NCBI RefSeq assembly: GCF_031344075.1
Contig: NZ_JAVJAN010000009.1
Location: 1-64,000 of the forward strand
DNA length: 64,000 nt
Direction: 5' to 3'
Source of the DNA: Clostridium aquiflavi
Lineage (GTDB): Bacteria > Bacillota > Clostridia > Clostridiales > Clostridiaceae
The notes under the pieces were generated by a model, which saw only the letters and a list, made by a program, of their open reading frames with translations, ran no database searches and was not told where the DNA came from. The position numbers were made by a program, and so were the translations under genes. Within the stretch, counting starts at the first letter, position 1; each line of letters starts with the position of its first letter. Positions 45,745 to 54,624 of the stretch are shown here, piece after piece.

Positions 45745-47439
45745 TTATACTAATAATTGTTCTTTAGCATCTATAAACTTTCGATAAAACATGTCTGTGC
45801 TCTCAGGTTTTCCAAATAGATATCCTTGAATATAATCTGGGTTTACTTTATTTATAATTTCAAATTCTTCTACAGTTTCAATACCTTCAATACATACTTT
45901 AATATTAATGCTATGCATAAGTTTTATTACATACTCTATAAATGTAAAATTATAACTTTTTTCCGTAAGATGTCTTACAAAAGAACGATCTATCTTTACA
46001 ATATTTACTGGTAAATTTCTAAGATAATTTAATGAAGAATATCCTGTTCCAAAATCATCTATAGCCATATTTATGCCATATTCCTCAAAATCAGCAAATT
46101 TTTTAATTAAAAATTTAAAATCTGGTGCCCAACAACTTTCTGTTAATTCTAGTATAACAGAATTTTTATTTATTCCGAATTCTTTTATACATTCATCTAA
46201 ATACACATTAAAATTATCTTCCTTTAATTGAATATATGAAACATTTATGCTCATTTTAAAATCTTCGATTATACTTTGCCAATTCATACACATTTTTAAT
46301 GCTTCCCTAATAACCCATTTACCAACCTTTACAATTAAACCACTCTCTTCTAAAAACGGAATAAATTCTAAAGGAGATATTTCTCCTAGTTCAGGTGAAT
46401 TCCATCTAAGTAGTGCTTCTGCACCCTTTAATTCATGATTAGACGCCTTAACTTGTGGTTGATAATACAATTCAAATCCATCAAAATTATTTCTTATACT
46501 TTCTCTTAATTGCTCTTGAAGTGTTAGGAAACGTATTTTCTTATTATATAATTCTTCTGAAAAAAATTCTAATCTATTTTTTCCACTTATTTTGGCAAAT
46601 TCCATGGCACTATTAGCCCTTTGAAATAGTTCCATACATGAAAGTGCATCATTAGGATATAATGCTACTCCACATGATAAAGTGCAAAAATATTTTTTAT
46701 CATCAATTTCATGTTGTACATTCATATAGTCCTTAATGTTATTAAATAATACTTCTACTTTTTTATAATTTGCGTCCTTATAAAAAATTGCAAATTTATC
46801 TCCATCAATTCTATATATATTCATATTCTTAGGTAGCATTAAAGTGATTTTTTGAGCCACATCTCTAATAACCATGTCACCAAATAAATAACCATGTTTC
46901 TCATTTATGTTTTTAAAATTATCAATTCCCATAACTATAACTGCAGAAACAATTTCAGATTTATTATCAAGAAAATTCATCATATCTTCTTGAAATTTAC
47001 TTCTATTTAGCACTCCTGTTATAAAATCTATTTTTGTATCTTTATTCATATCAGTTATATGTCCAAATACAATTATAGCGTTTTCATTTTCATCTTTTAA
47101 TAAACTTCCACGAAAAGAAATCCATATCACTTCACCTTTTTTATTTACAAAACGGCATTGAAAAATATTAATATTTGAAAGTCCTGATTTTATTTTATTT
47201 ATTCCATGCAAAAATATATCTTTATCATCATTATATATAATTTTAGACCAATATTCTTCTATGTCACTAGTTGTTGTACCATCTAAATCAAAATCACATA
47301 AAATAGATGATGATATTTTAAATACATTGCTATTAACATCCCAAATAAATACATAATCATCAGTACTGTTATCTATTAACTTGTATATTGTGGAAGCTTG
47401 TTCAAAATTTATAATTTTCGAATTATACTTATGCTTCAC
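45745..47439 (-). CDS. PAS-GGDEF-EAL protein; probable cyclic-di-GMP phosphodiesterase
   Basis: A 564-residue cytosolic signalling protein. A PAS domain (about 18-130) is followed by a GGDEF domain whose active-site loop reads DGDKF (212-216) instead of GGDEF, so cyclase activity is probably lost. The EAL domain keeps its metal and catalytic residues: EALLR (341-345), ELTES (431-435), DDFGTGYSS (461-469), KIDRSF (482-487), EGIET (518-522). It should therefore hydrolyse cyclic-di-GMP, perhaps with the GGDEF part sensing GTP. Start is GTG. It is monocistronic. Confidence 0.9.
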   Translation of the reverse strand: MKHKYNSKIINFEQASTIYKLIDNSTDDYVFIWDVNSNVFKISSSILCDFDLDGTTTSDIEEYWSKIIYNDDKDIFLHGINKIKSGLSNINIFQCRFVNKKGEVIWISFRGSLLKDENENAIIVFGHITDMNKDTKIDFITGVLNRSKFQEDMMNFLDNKSEIVSAVIVMGIDNFKNINEKHGYLFGDMVIRDVAQKITLMLPKNMNIYRIDGDKFAIFYKDANYKKVEVLFNNIKDYMNVQHEIDDKKYFCTLSCGVALYPNDALSCMELFQRANSAMEFAKISGKNRLEFFSEELYNKKIRFLTLQEQLRESIRNNFDGFELYYQPQVKASNHELKGAEALLRWNSPELGEISPLEFIPFLEESGLIVKVGKWVIREALKMCMNWQSIIEDFKMSINVSYIQLKEDNFNVYLDECIKEFGINKNSVILELTESCWAPDFKFLIKKFADFEEYGINMAIDDFGTGYSSLNYLRNLPVNIVKIDRSFVRHLTEKSYNFTFIEYVIKLMHSINIKVCIEGIETVEEFEIINKVNPDYIQGYLFGKPESTDMFYRKFIDAKEQLLV

Positions 47440-47687
47440 CTATATCACTTCTTTCTAGAATATTAAACTTAAATTATAAACACTTTTATAACAAAATAAT
47501 AATTTTAAACATATTATATCATGTTATGGAATATTTTTATATAAATTTGTCAAAAAATATCTATTTTTGTTAATAGAATATATATAAACCACAATTAAGT
47601 AAATTACAAATTTAACAATTATCTACTTATATATTCGTATTATTTTTATAAAACTTCTATTTTAAAAAGCAACTAATAAAAAAAACA

Positions 47688-47732
47688 GAACCTACCAGAA
47701 CCACTTACTAGGGTTAAGATAATTTCTGTTAT
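47688..47732. terminator. Weak hairpin upstream of the GGDEF-EAL gene and downstream of the MBL gene
   Basis: AACAGAA and TTCTGTT (about 47688-47732) pair around a loop holding a second partial pairing (AACCTA with TAGGGTT). A T-run follows on the plus side and an A-run precedes it. It is 48 bp after the stop codon of the minus-strand MBL gene. The rest of the 340-bp gap 47440-47779 is AT-rich with no gene seen. Confidence 0.45.
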
Positions 47733-47779
47733 TTTTTACTTATAATTATTTATTGTTTTTTCTCTTAAAATGGTTATAT

Positions 47780-48721
47780 TTAACTCTTTTTTGTTTTAAC
47801 TGATATAGTCTTTCCATTAGATGTTACTGTTATTTCACCTTGTAAGTCTGTTCTATAAGTTTCTATTCCATTTTTAGAAATCTTACTCATGGTTTCTTTA
47901 TGAGGATGACCATAACTATTATCTGTGCCACAACTTATTATCCCATATTGTGGTGATACAGCTTGTATAAATTCATTACTTGAAGATGTGCTTGACCCAT
48001 GATGACCAAACTTTAATACATCTGCTTTAAGATCTTTTGAATATTTAGACAAAACTTCTTGTTCTACAAGTGTTTCTGCATCCCCAGTAAACATTAACTT
48101 TTTATCACCAAATGTTAATTTCATTATAGGTGAGTAATTATTAAACTCCTCATAACTTTCTTTTATTGGAGAATATACATCTATTTTAGCACCAGAACCT
48201 AAATCAAATTTCATACCTTCTTTTATCGTTTGAATCTTAATCCCTTCATTTGAAACTGCATTTAACATATTTTCAAATGTTTTTGTTGTATGAGTAACTT
48301 TAGGCATATAAAAATTTTCTACTTTATACTTTTGAAATATTTTTGTCATTCCACCTATATGATCTTCATGTGGATGAGTCGCAATTACCATTTCAAAATC
48401 ATCTATATTTTTTTCTTCTAATTGCTTTAATAAATGATCTGCTTCACTTCTTGGACCTGCATCTATTAATATATCAAAATCATTAACTCTTATATATGCA
48501 GCATCACCTTGTCCAACATCCAAATAAGAAACTTCTAAGTTCCCACTTACATTTCCTAAATTTTCTGGGGTATTAGAATTAAAATCATTTCCAAAAACAA
48601 AGCTCATAAGTCCTATAATAGCAAAAAGTATTATTGTTATGAATTGCGCCTTTTTATTACCTTTATTTTTTTTCATACTCTTTTTAAAAGCTTTTTTTAG
48701 TTTGTCATTATTATTACTCAA
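47780..48721 (-). CDS. ComEC/Rec2-like MBL-fold metallohydrolase, membrane-anchored
   Basis: The 313-residue protein has a basic N-terminus, one membrane segment (about 26-44) and a metallo-beta-lactamase-fold domain outside the membrane. Visible motifs are SYLDVGQGDAAYI, HPHEDHIGG (116-124), TGDAE and KFGHHGSSTS. This is the soluble C-terminal domain of ComEC as a stand-alone protein, common in clostridia. Substrate unknown; extracellular phosphodiester or nucleic-acid hydrolysis is plausible. No other competence gene is near. Confidence 0.82.
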   Translation of the reverse strand: MSNNNDKLKKAFKKSMKKNKGNKKAQFITIILFAIIGLMSFVFGNDFNSNTPENLGNVSGNLEVSYLDVGQGDAAYIRVNDFDILIDAGPRSEADHLLKQLEEKNIDDFEMVIATHPHEDHIGGMTKIFQKYKVENFYMPKVTHTTKTFENMLNAVSNEGIKIQTIKEGMKFDLGSGAKIDVYSPIKESYEEFNNYSPIMKLTFGDKKLMFTGDAETLVEQEVLSKYSKDLKADVLKFGHHGSSTSSSNEFIQAVSPQYGIISCGTDNSYGHPHKETMSKISKNGIETYRTDLQGEITVTSNGKTISVKTKKS

Positions 48722-48784
48722 ATTATTTCCTCCATCTTAATAATTAAAATTCTTTTCATCTCTTAGTTAAACTGCTTTTAACTA

Positions 48785-48870
48785 AGACTATGTTTTAAAT
48801 ATGTATTGATATATTCAATAGGAAAATTGGATATGTCCACACGCTACTAAAATATAAACTATCATTCAAA
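48785..48870. repeat. Partial type-1 intergenic repeat
   Basis: GACTATGTTTTAAATATGTA, TTGATATATTCAATAGG and TTCAAAACATATG resemble the outer arms of the type-1 copies. The inner part has diverged. It lies upstream of the MBL gene's start and downstream of a terminator. Confidence 0.5.
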
Positions 48871-48901
48871 ACATATGTTCGCTAATTTATAGTATAAACT
48901 A

Positions 48902-48941
48902 ATAAAGTTATCAAATAAAGACCTTTATTTGATAACTTTAT
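48902..48941. terminator. Strong terminator hairpin after the LD-carboxypeptidase gene
   Basis: A 19-bp arm (48902-48920, ATAAAGTTATCAAATAAAG) with its exact complement at 48923-48941. The nominal 2-nt loop means the innermost pairs will be open. It is separated from the stop codon at 49023 by the repeat remnant 48959-49010. Confidence 0.75.
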
Positions 48942-48958
48942 CTAAATCATATTATTTA

Positions 48959-49010
48959 TGTCTATATTTTAAATATGCAATAGGTAAAGGGCATTGTAAT
49001 TGAACTTTAT
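48959..49010. repeat. Partial type-1 intergenic repeat (right arm) next to the LD-carboxypeptidase stop codon
   Basis: TTTTAAATATGCAATAGGTAAAGG and GGCATTGTAATTGAACTTTA match the start of 25715-25920. It ends 13 bp before the minus-strand stop codon at 49023. The mirrored arm is missing; only the outer half remains. Confidence 0.65.
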
Positions 49011-49022
49011 TGCTTAATTTCT

Positions 49023-49940
49023 TTATTCTAATATATTTATCTCTTGATTATCTGCATTAATTTTTATTTTAGCACCTAAAGGAAGGGTAAGTGTTGGTAA
49101 ACAATGTCCACAATAAACATCATATAATGCAGGTTTCCCCTCTGATGCTATTAACTCTTCAAATATTTGCATTAATGACAAGCTTTCTCTACCCTTTGGT
49201 GGTAAACAATCAGTCCATTTCCCTAAAATTATCCCACTTGCATCCTTTAATTTATTGCATTGTTTTAATTGCATAATCATTCTATCAATTTTGTATGGAT
49301 ATTCATCAATCTCTTCTAAAAATAATATTTTTCCTTTAGTATCTATTTCATAATCTGTTCCTAGTGTTGAACAAATTACTGAAAGATTTCCTCCAACTAA
49401 TCTTCCTTCTGCTTCTCCTTCAAATAAAGTTTTAATTTCTGTGCTCTCTATATTTCTTAATTTTCCTAAAGGCTTTAATGTAAATATACTCTTTTTAAAA
49501 TAATACTCAGTGTACTTATCTAGTCCCTTATACATTTCTGTTGCTGGCATAGGTGCATGAAATGTAATAAAATTACACCTCTTATTTATTACATTATGAA
49601 TAGCTGTAACATCACTATATCCTGAAAATACTTTAGCATTCTTTTTTATCATATTATAATCTAGCTTATCTAAAATCCTTGTTGATCCATACCCTCCCCT
49701 TATTGCAAAAATTCCAGATATTGATTTATCAGAAAACATAGTATTTAAATCATTAGCTCTCATATCATCACTTCCAGATAAATAACCATAATGGGCTTTA
49801 CAACTTTCACCAACTACAACTTCAAATCCTAATTCTCTCATTGCTTTAATAGATAATTCTAATCTTTCTTCAGTTGTTGGACTAGATAATCCTACAAGAG
49901 CTATTTTATCTCCTTTTTTTAATGGTTTAGGTCTTCTCAA
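49023..49940 (-). CDS. S66-family LD-carboxypeptidase (LdcA/MccF-like)
   Basis: Cleaves an L,D-bond such as the terminal D-Ala of tetrapeptides in murein recycling, or inactivates peptide antibiotics in MccF relatives. The 305-residue cytosolic protein has IRGGYGSTRILDKLD, FSGYSDVTAIH with the likely nucleophilic serine, LFLEEIDEYPYKIDRM with the catalytic glutamate, and CGHCLPTLTLPLGA with the histidine. It stands alone between two terminators. Which of the two roles it has cannot be told from sequence. Confidence 0.87.
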   Translation of the reverse strand: MRRPKPLKKGDKIALVGLSSPTTEERLELSIKAMRELGFEVVVGESCKAHYGYLSGSDDMRANDLNTMFSDKSISGIFAIRGGYGSTRILDKLDYNMIKKNAKVFSGYSDVTAIHNVINKRCNFITFHAPMPATEMYKGLDKYTEYYFKKSIFTLKPLGKLRNIESTEIKTLFEGEAEGRLVGGNLSVICSTLGTDYEIDTKGKILFLEEIDEYPYKIDRMIMQLKQCNKLKDASGIILGKWTDCLPPKGRESLSLMQIFEELIASEGKPALYDVYCGHCLPTLTLPLGAKIKINADNQEINILE

Positions 49941-50016
49941 TATATTTCCATCCTCTATAATTACTTTAATATCAATATATTTAAACTTAAACTTATTTAT
50001 CCTTAAAGTATAAAAA

Positions 50017-50056
50017 AATGACTAGATTTTAAATTATAAAATCCAGTCATTTTTAA
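50017..50056. terminator. Terminator after pheT
   Basis: An imperfect stem, AAAAATGACTAGATTTTA with TAAAATCCAGTCATTTTT, just downstream of the minus-strand pheT stop codon at 50068. A-rich and T-rich arms make it usable in both directions. Confidence 0.75.
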
Positions 50057-50067
50057 TTTCAATTTAA

Positions 50068-52443
50068 TTAGTCTCTTAAAGTAGCACCTAATTTATATTC
50101 TAAAGATCTTAATATCTTATCATGTACTTTATTAACTTCTTTATCTGTTAATGTTTTATCCGCTCTATAGCAAATAGCATAAGCTATACTCTTCTTACCA
50201 TCAGGAATTTGTTTTCCTTTGTATATATCGAATAATTCTACTTTTTCAACTAAATTTCCGCCAGCTTTTCTTATGCACTCTTCAATTTCTTGAACTAGTA
50301 TACTATCATCTACAAGTAACGCAATATCTCTTGTAACCGCAGGGAATTTAGGTAATGCTTTATATTTTTTATCCATGTCAGCATTTTCATATAATGCATC
50401 TAAGTTGAGTTCTGCAATAAAGCAAGGTACATCAATACCATAATTTTCAGTTATATCTAAATGAACTTCTCCTAAAGTACCAACTACATTCTTACCTATA
50501 ACAAGTTTTGCAGTTTTTCCTGGATGATAACTTACATTTTCACTTTCTCTTTCATATTTAGAATTCTTTATTCCAAGACCATCTATTATGTTTTCAACTG
50601 CGCCTTTAAGATCTAAATAATCGCAATCTCCATACATACCAATAGTTAATATGTTTCTTTCAGTTGGAATCTTAGTTTCATCTTCATTTTTAATATATAC
50701 TTTAGCCATTTCAAATAGTCTAACATAGTCATTATTTCTTGAGTAATTTCTTCCTAAACATTCCATCATTGAAGGTATAGTGGAAGTTCTCATAACACTA
50801 TAATCTTCACCTAATGGATTTTTAATTCTAACTACATTTCTAAGCTCGCTATCTTCTGGTACATTAATTTTATCAAATACCTTTGGAGATACAAATGAAT
50901 AACTTATAGATTGATTTAATCCACTGCCTGTAGCAAGCATTACTACTTTATCATCTAATAATCTCTTTCTATATTTAGGTTCTCTTGATGTAGCTACGCT
51001 AAATATTGTAGCAGGAATAACATCATATCCATATATTCTAGCTATTTCTTCTGCTATATCTTCTTTAATAGCTATATCTATTCTAAATGTTGGAGCTGTT
51101 ACATTTAAATTGTCTCCATGGATTTCTGTAAATAAATCAACACTATCTAGGCATTTTTTCATTTCTTCTTTAGAAATATCTGTTCCAAGGAATTTATTGA
51201 CCCAGTTAAAATCAACAACTAATTTTCCAGTTTCTTTCTTTTTATTATATATATCTATTGTTCCTTCTACAATTTCTCCAGCACCTAATTCACAAATTAA
51301 AGCACATGCTCTATCAATTGCAAGTTTAGCCAAGTTAGGATCTATATCTTTTTCAAATCTTCCAGAAGCTTCACTTCTTAAGTTTAACTTCTTAGAATTA
51401 ACTCTTATGTTAGTACCATCAAAGTTTGCAGATTCGAAAATAACTTCAGTTGTATCTTCTTTTATTTCTGAGTTTAATCCACCCATTATTCCAGCTAATC
51501 CAACTATTTTATTGTCATCTTTTATGCAAAGCATAGAGTCATCTAATTCTCTTTCAGCTTCATCTAAAGTAGTGAATTTTTCACCTTGTTTAGCTCTTTC
51601 AACTACTATTTTATTAGTAGATATTTCTCTAGCATCATAAGCATGCATCGGTTGACCTAATTCAAGCATTACAAAGTTTGTAATATCAACTATATTATCT
51701 ATAGGTCTTATTCCTGCTTCAAGAAGTCTTTCTTGAAGCCAACCTGGTGATGGTTTCACTTTTACATTTTTAACTTTTCTAGCCATGTATCTTAAACACA
51801 AATCATCTTTTACTTCAACTTTTAGTTCATTATCTACATTGCCTTCACCAGAAACTTTATATTCTAAATTAGGCATCTTATAAGTAGTTCTTAAAGCTGC
51901 TGCTGTTTCTCTAGCCATACCAACTATACTTAAACAATCAGGTCTATTTGAAGTTATTTCAAAATCTAAAATAGCTTTATTTAACTTTAATAATTCTTTA
52001 AGTTCTACTCCAAGTTTAGTATCTGTAGGTAAAATCATTAATCCATGAACGGGTTCATCTCCTGCAATTCCAAGTTCTTCTTCAGAACAGAACATACCAT
52101 TTGATGGTACCCCTCTAAGCTTACCTTTTTTAATCTTAGTTCCATCTGCCAATGTTGAACCATGTAAAGCTACTGGTACTACGTCTTGCTCTTTCATGTT
52201 TGTTGCAGCAGTAACTATTTGAATAGTTTCAGTTCCAATATCAACTTGACAAATGCTTAGTTTATCAGCATCCGGATGTTTTTCTATTTCAGTAATTTTT
52301 CCTGTAACAACTTTATCTATAACATCACCTTGAATTATTAATTCTTCTAATTGTGATCCTGTTAAAGTTAATTTATCTCCTAATTCTTTAGGGCTAACAT
52401 TTATATCAACATAATCTTGTAACCAACTAAATGGTACTTTCAT
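50068..52443 (-). CDS. pheT: Phenylalanyl-tRNA synthetase beta subunit
   Basis: Partner of PheS in the (alpha-beta)2 enzyme charging tRNA-Phe. The 791-residue protein has an EMAP-II-like tRNA-binding domain (about 40-150), the B3/B4 editing region (about 210-390), a B5 domain (about 400-475), a catalytic-like core, and a C-terminal anticodon-binding domain (about 695-790) with FPAVTRDIALLVD. The ATG has GGAGG upstream. It follows pheS by 34 bp under the same T-box control. Confidence 0.97.
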   Translation of the reverse strand: MKVPFSWLQDYVDINVSPKELGDKLTLTGSQLEELIIQGDVIDKVVTGKITEIEKHPDADKLSICQVDIGTETIQIVTAATNMKEQDVVPVALHGSTLADGTKIKKGKLRGVPSNGMFCSEEELGIAGDEPVHGLMILPTDTKLGVELKELLKLNKAILDFEITSNRPDCLSIVGMARETAAALRTTYKMPNLEYKVSGEGNVDNELKVEVKDDLCLRYMARKVKNVKVKPSPGWLQERLLEAGIRPIDNIVDITNFVMLELGQPMHAYDAREISTNKIVVERAKQGEKFTTLDEAERELDDSMLCIKDDNKIVGLAGIMGGLNSEIKEDTTEVIFESANFDGTNIRVNSKKLNLRSEASGRFEKDIDPNLAKLAIDRACALICELGAGEIVEGTIDIYNKKKETGKLVVDFNWVNKFLGTDISKEEMKKCLDSVDLFTEIHGDNLNVTAPTFRIDIAIKEDIAEEIARIYGYDVIPATIFSVATSREPKYRKRLLDDKVVMLATGSGLNQSISYSFVSPKVFDKINVPEDSELRNVVRIKNPLGEDYSVMRTSTIPSMMECLGRNYSRNNDYVRLFEMAKVYIKNEDETKIPTERNILTIGMYGDCDYLDLKGAVENIIDGLGIKNSKYERESENVSYHPGKTAKLVIGKNVVGTLGEVHLDITENYGIDVPCFIAELNLDALYENADMDKKYKALPKFPAVTRDIALLVDDSILVQEIEECIRKAGGNLVEKVELFDIYKGKQIPDGKKSIAYAICYRADKTLTDKEVNKVHDKILRSLEYKLGATLRD

Positions 52444-52477
52444 ATTTTTTCCTCCTCATTTACCTTTAAATTCTTTA

Positions 52478-53497
52478 TTAAAATTGATTTAAGAATCTCA
52501 TGTCACTTTCGTATAGTAATCTTATATCATCTATACCATACTTAAGCATTACCATTCTATCAACACCAAATCCGAAAGCGAATCCACTATATACTTCTGG
52601 ATCTATTCCACAATTTCTAAGTACATTTGGATGAACCATACCACAACCTAAAAGTTCTATCCATCCACTATTTTTACATACTCTACAGCCTTCTCCTCCA
52701 CATACAAAACAAGTTGCATCCATTTCAGCTGATGGTTCTGTAAATGGGAAGTGATGTGGTCTAAACTTAGTTTGAACTTTATCGCCAAACATCTTCTTAG
52801 CAAATAATTCTAAAGTTCCTTTTAAATCTGCAAAAGTAACTCCTTTATCTATAACCAAACCCTCCATTTGATAGAATATAGGTGAATGTGTTGCATCCAC
52901 TGAATCTGATCTATAAACTTTACCTGGTGAAATCATCTTAATTGGTGGCTTTTGATTTTCCATAGTTCTAACTTGAACTGGTGAAGTTTGAGTTCTAAGA
53001 ACTATATTATCATTTATATATAATGTATCTTGTTCACTTCTAGCCGGATGATTTTTAGGTATATTTAATGCTTCAAAATTATAGTGATCATATTCAACTT
53101 CTGGACCTTCTTCAATTGTAAATCCCATTGATACAAATATATCTTCCATATTTTGAAGTGTTAATTCTAATGGATGTCTCTTTCCTATAACCTTCTTTTT
53201 ACCTGGAAGTGAAATATCTATAGTTTCACTAGCAAGTTTTTCTGTTTTCTCTTTATCTTTTATTTTCTTTATTGCTGTCTCTAATTTTTCTTCTACTTTA
53301 GCTTTAGCTTCATTAACTAGCTTTCCTACTAAAGGTCTTTCTTCTGCAGATAATGCCCCCATACCTCTTAATATTGTAGTAAGTTCCCCTTTTTTTCCTA
53401 AGAACTTAACTCTAATTTCTTCTAATTCATTACTTTTCATTGAATTTTCAATTTGCTTTAATGCAAGTTCTTGCAATTCTTTAAGTTTTTCTTTCAT
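52478..53497 (-). CDS. pheS: Phenylalanyl-tRNA synthetase alpha subunit
   Basis: Catalytic subunit that activates Phe and charges tRNA-Phe. The 339-residue protein has the N-terminal coiled coil, class II motif 2 around SPGKVYRSDSVDATHSP, the FRPHHFPFTEPSAEMD block, and GFAFGFGVDRMVMLKYG of motif 3. I chose ATG 53497 (MKEKLKEL) because AAAGGAG precedes it and it gives the normal length; the longer frame from 53530 has no such site. T-box and promoter lie upstream. Confidence 0.97.
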   Translation of the reverse strand: MKEKLKELQELALKQIENSMKSNELEEIRVKFLGKKGELTTILRGMGALSAEERPLVGKLVNEAKAKVEEKLETAIKKIKDKEKTEKLASETIDISLPGKKKVIGKRHPLELTLQNMEDIFVSMGFTIEEGPEVEYDHYNFEALNIPKNHPARSEQDTLYINDNIVLRTQTSPVQVRTMENQKPPIKMISPGKVYRSDSVDATHSPIFYQMEGLVIDKGVTFADLKGTLELFAKKMFGDKVQTKFRPHHFPFTEPSAEMDATCFVCGGEGCRVCKNSGWIELLGCGMVHPNVLRNCGIDPEVYSGFAFGFGVDRMVMLKYGIDDIRLLYESDMRFLNQF

Positions 53498-53531
53498 GTT
53501 TTTTCTCCTTTCAAACATTTTTATGTACAAT

Positions 53532-53785
53532 AAAAAATCGTCCCCCTATAAAAGGGACGAATTATCCGCGTTACCACCCTAATTGAAACTTATAAAAATA
53601 TATTATAAGAATCCAACTTAAAATTTAACGGCATTGACCGCTAGCTACTACTTAATTTCACAGCTAGAACTCCTGAGTGAACTTCAACATTATTTCATTT
53701 AAATAAGCTTCCAGTCTATGACTTATTCTCCCTAAAAACTTTCTAATATCTACTCTCTCATTCACAGTTTATAATTATTTAATTC
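53532..53785 (-). ncRNA. T-box leader of pheST
   Basis: Contains the T-box core AGGGTGGTAACGCGG (53566-53580, minus strand). A terminator stem follows, TCGTCCC / GGGACGA type (53538-53560), with TTTTTT on the minus strand. About 200 nt of structured Stem I region lie upstream. Uncharged tRNA-Phe should pair with the specifier and the T-box bulge and allow readthrough. A specifier TTC in the stem I region is likely but I could not fold it. Confidence 0.9.
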
Positions 53786-53791
53786 CCTATA

Positions 53792-53820
53792 ATTATACAA
53801 ATAAACTAATTAAAATTCAA
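53792..53820 (-). promoter_or_regulatory. Sigma-A promoter of the pheST T-box operon
   Basis: On the minus strand TTGAAT (53820-53815) and TATAAT (53797-53792) are separated by 17 bp. Transcription would start about 53785, at the beginning of the T-box leader, immediately downstream of the SpoU methyltransferase stop codon. Confidence 0.8.
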
Positions 53821-53830
53821 TACTAAAAAT

Positions 53831-54610
53831 TCAATTAAAATTTTGTCTTACTTTTTCATAAATTATAATGGATGTCGCTATAGCTACATTTAAAGATTCT
53901 GCTCCACCTGGCATGGGTATTTTAACTCTTCTATCGGCTAAGTCTAACACTTCATCAGATACACCATTTCCTTCATTGCCAACTGTAAGTATAGTCTTTC
54001 CTTTTAAATCTTCTTTAAAAAAATCTTTACTACTTTCTAATGACGTAACTATTAATTTAAATCCATCTTTTTTCAATGATTTTATTAATGAAAAATCATC
54101 ATCATAATATATAGGCATATAAAACAATGATCCCATTGTTGATCTTATTGTTTTTTCATTATATATGTCTACAGTTCCTTTAGATAATATTATTCCATTT
54201 ACACCTGCTGCATGAGCAGTTCTTATTATAGTTCCTAGATTTCCTGGATCTTGTACTTTATCGCAAAACAAATAAAAATCCCCTTGAAAATCTAGATTTT
54301 TATTCTCCATTTTAACTATAGCAATTATTCCTTGAGGATTTTCTGTTGATGTTAAATCTTTAAATAAATTATCAGCAATACAATAAACCTTTTTATTTTC
54401 TATATTGTTTTTATCTATATAATTATCTAATTTTTCATACCCTACTTCAGTTAATATTAAATAATCTATATCTAAATTTGCTTTTATTGCTTCATTAACA
54501 AGTCTAAATCCTTCAATTACATATTTATTAATTTTATTTCTATTTTTTCTCTCTTTGAGTTTTTTAGCTTCTTTATATATAGTATTTTCTTTACTTTCAA
54601 TAAAAATCAA
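53831..54610 (-). CDS. SpoU/TrmH-family RNA 2'-O-methyltransferase
   Basis: Methylates a ribose 2'-hydroxyl of rRNA or tRNA with SAM bound in a trefoil knot. The 259-residue protein has a substrate-binding N-terminal domain and the SPOUT motifs DKVQDPGNLGTIIRTA, LTVGNEGNGVS and IPMPGGAESLNVAIATSI. It corresponds to the YsgA-type gene next to pheST in Bacillus. It follows ktrA by 14 bp. The exact target (RlmB-like position) is uncertain. Confidence 0.9.
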   Translation of the reverse strand: MIFIESKENTIYKEAKKLKERKNRNKINKYVIEGFRLVNEAIKANLDIDYLILTEVGYEKLDNYIDKNNIENKKVYCIADNLFKDLTSTENPQGIIAIVKMENKNLDFQGDFYLFCDKVQDPGNLGTIIRTAHAAGVNGIILSKGTVDIYNEKTIRSTMGSLFYMPIYYDDDFSLIKSLKKDGFKLIVTSLESSKDFFKEDLKGKTILTVGNEGNGVSDEVLDLADRRVKIPMPGGAESLNVAIATSIIIYEKVRQNFN

Positions 54611-54624
54611 AGTCTACACCTCAA

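Noticed and set aside
45695..45745. Another possible repeat remnant after the MFS gene (CTCTGTTTTAAATATATG)
   Set aside because: Only the outer AT-rich border resembles the family; too short and low in complexity to call.
51110..51640. A 176-codon plus-strand reading frame inside pheT
   Set aside because: It is fully antisense to conserved pheT codons, serine- and leucine-rich, as expected of a shadow frame.
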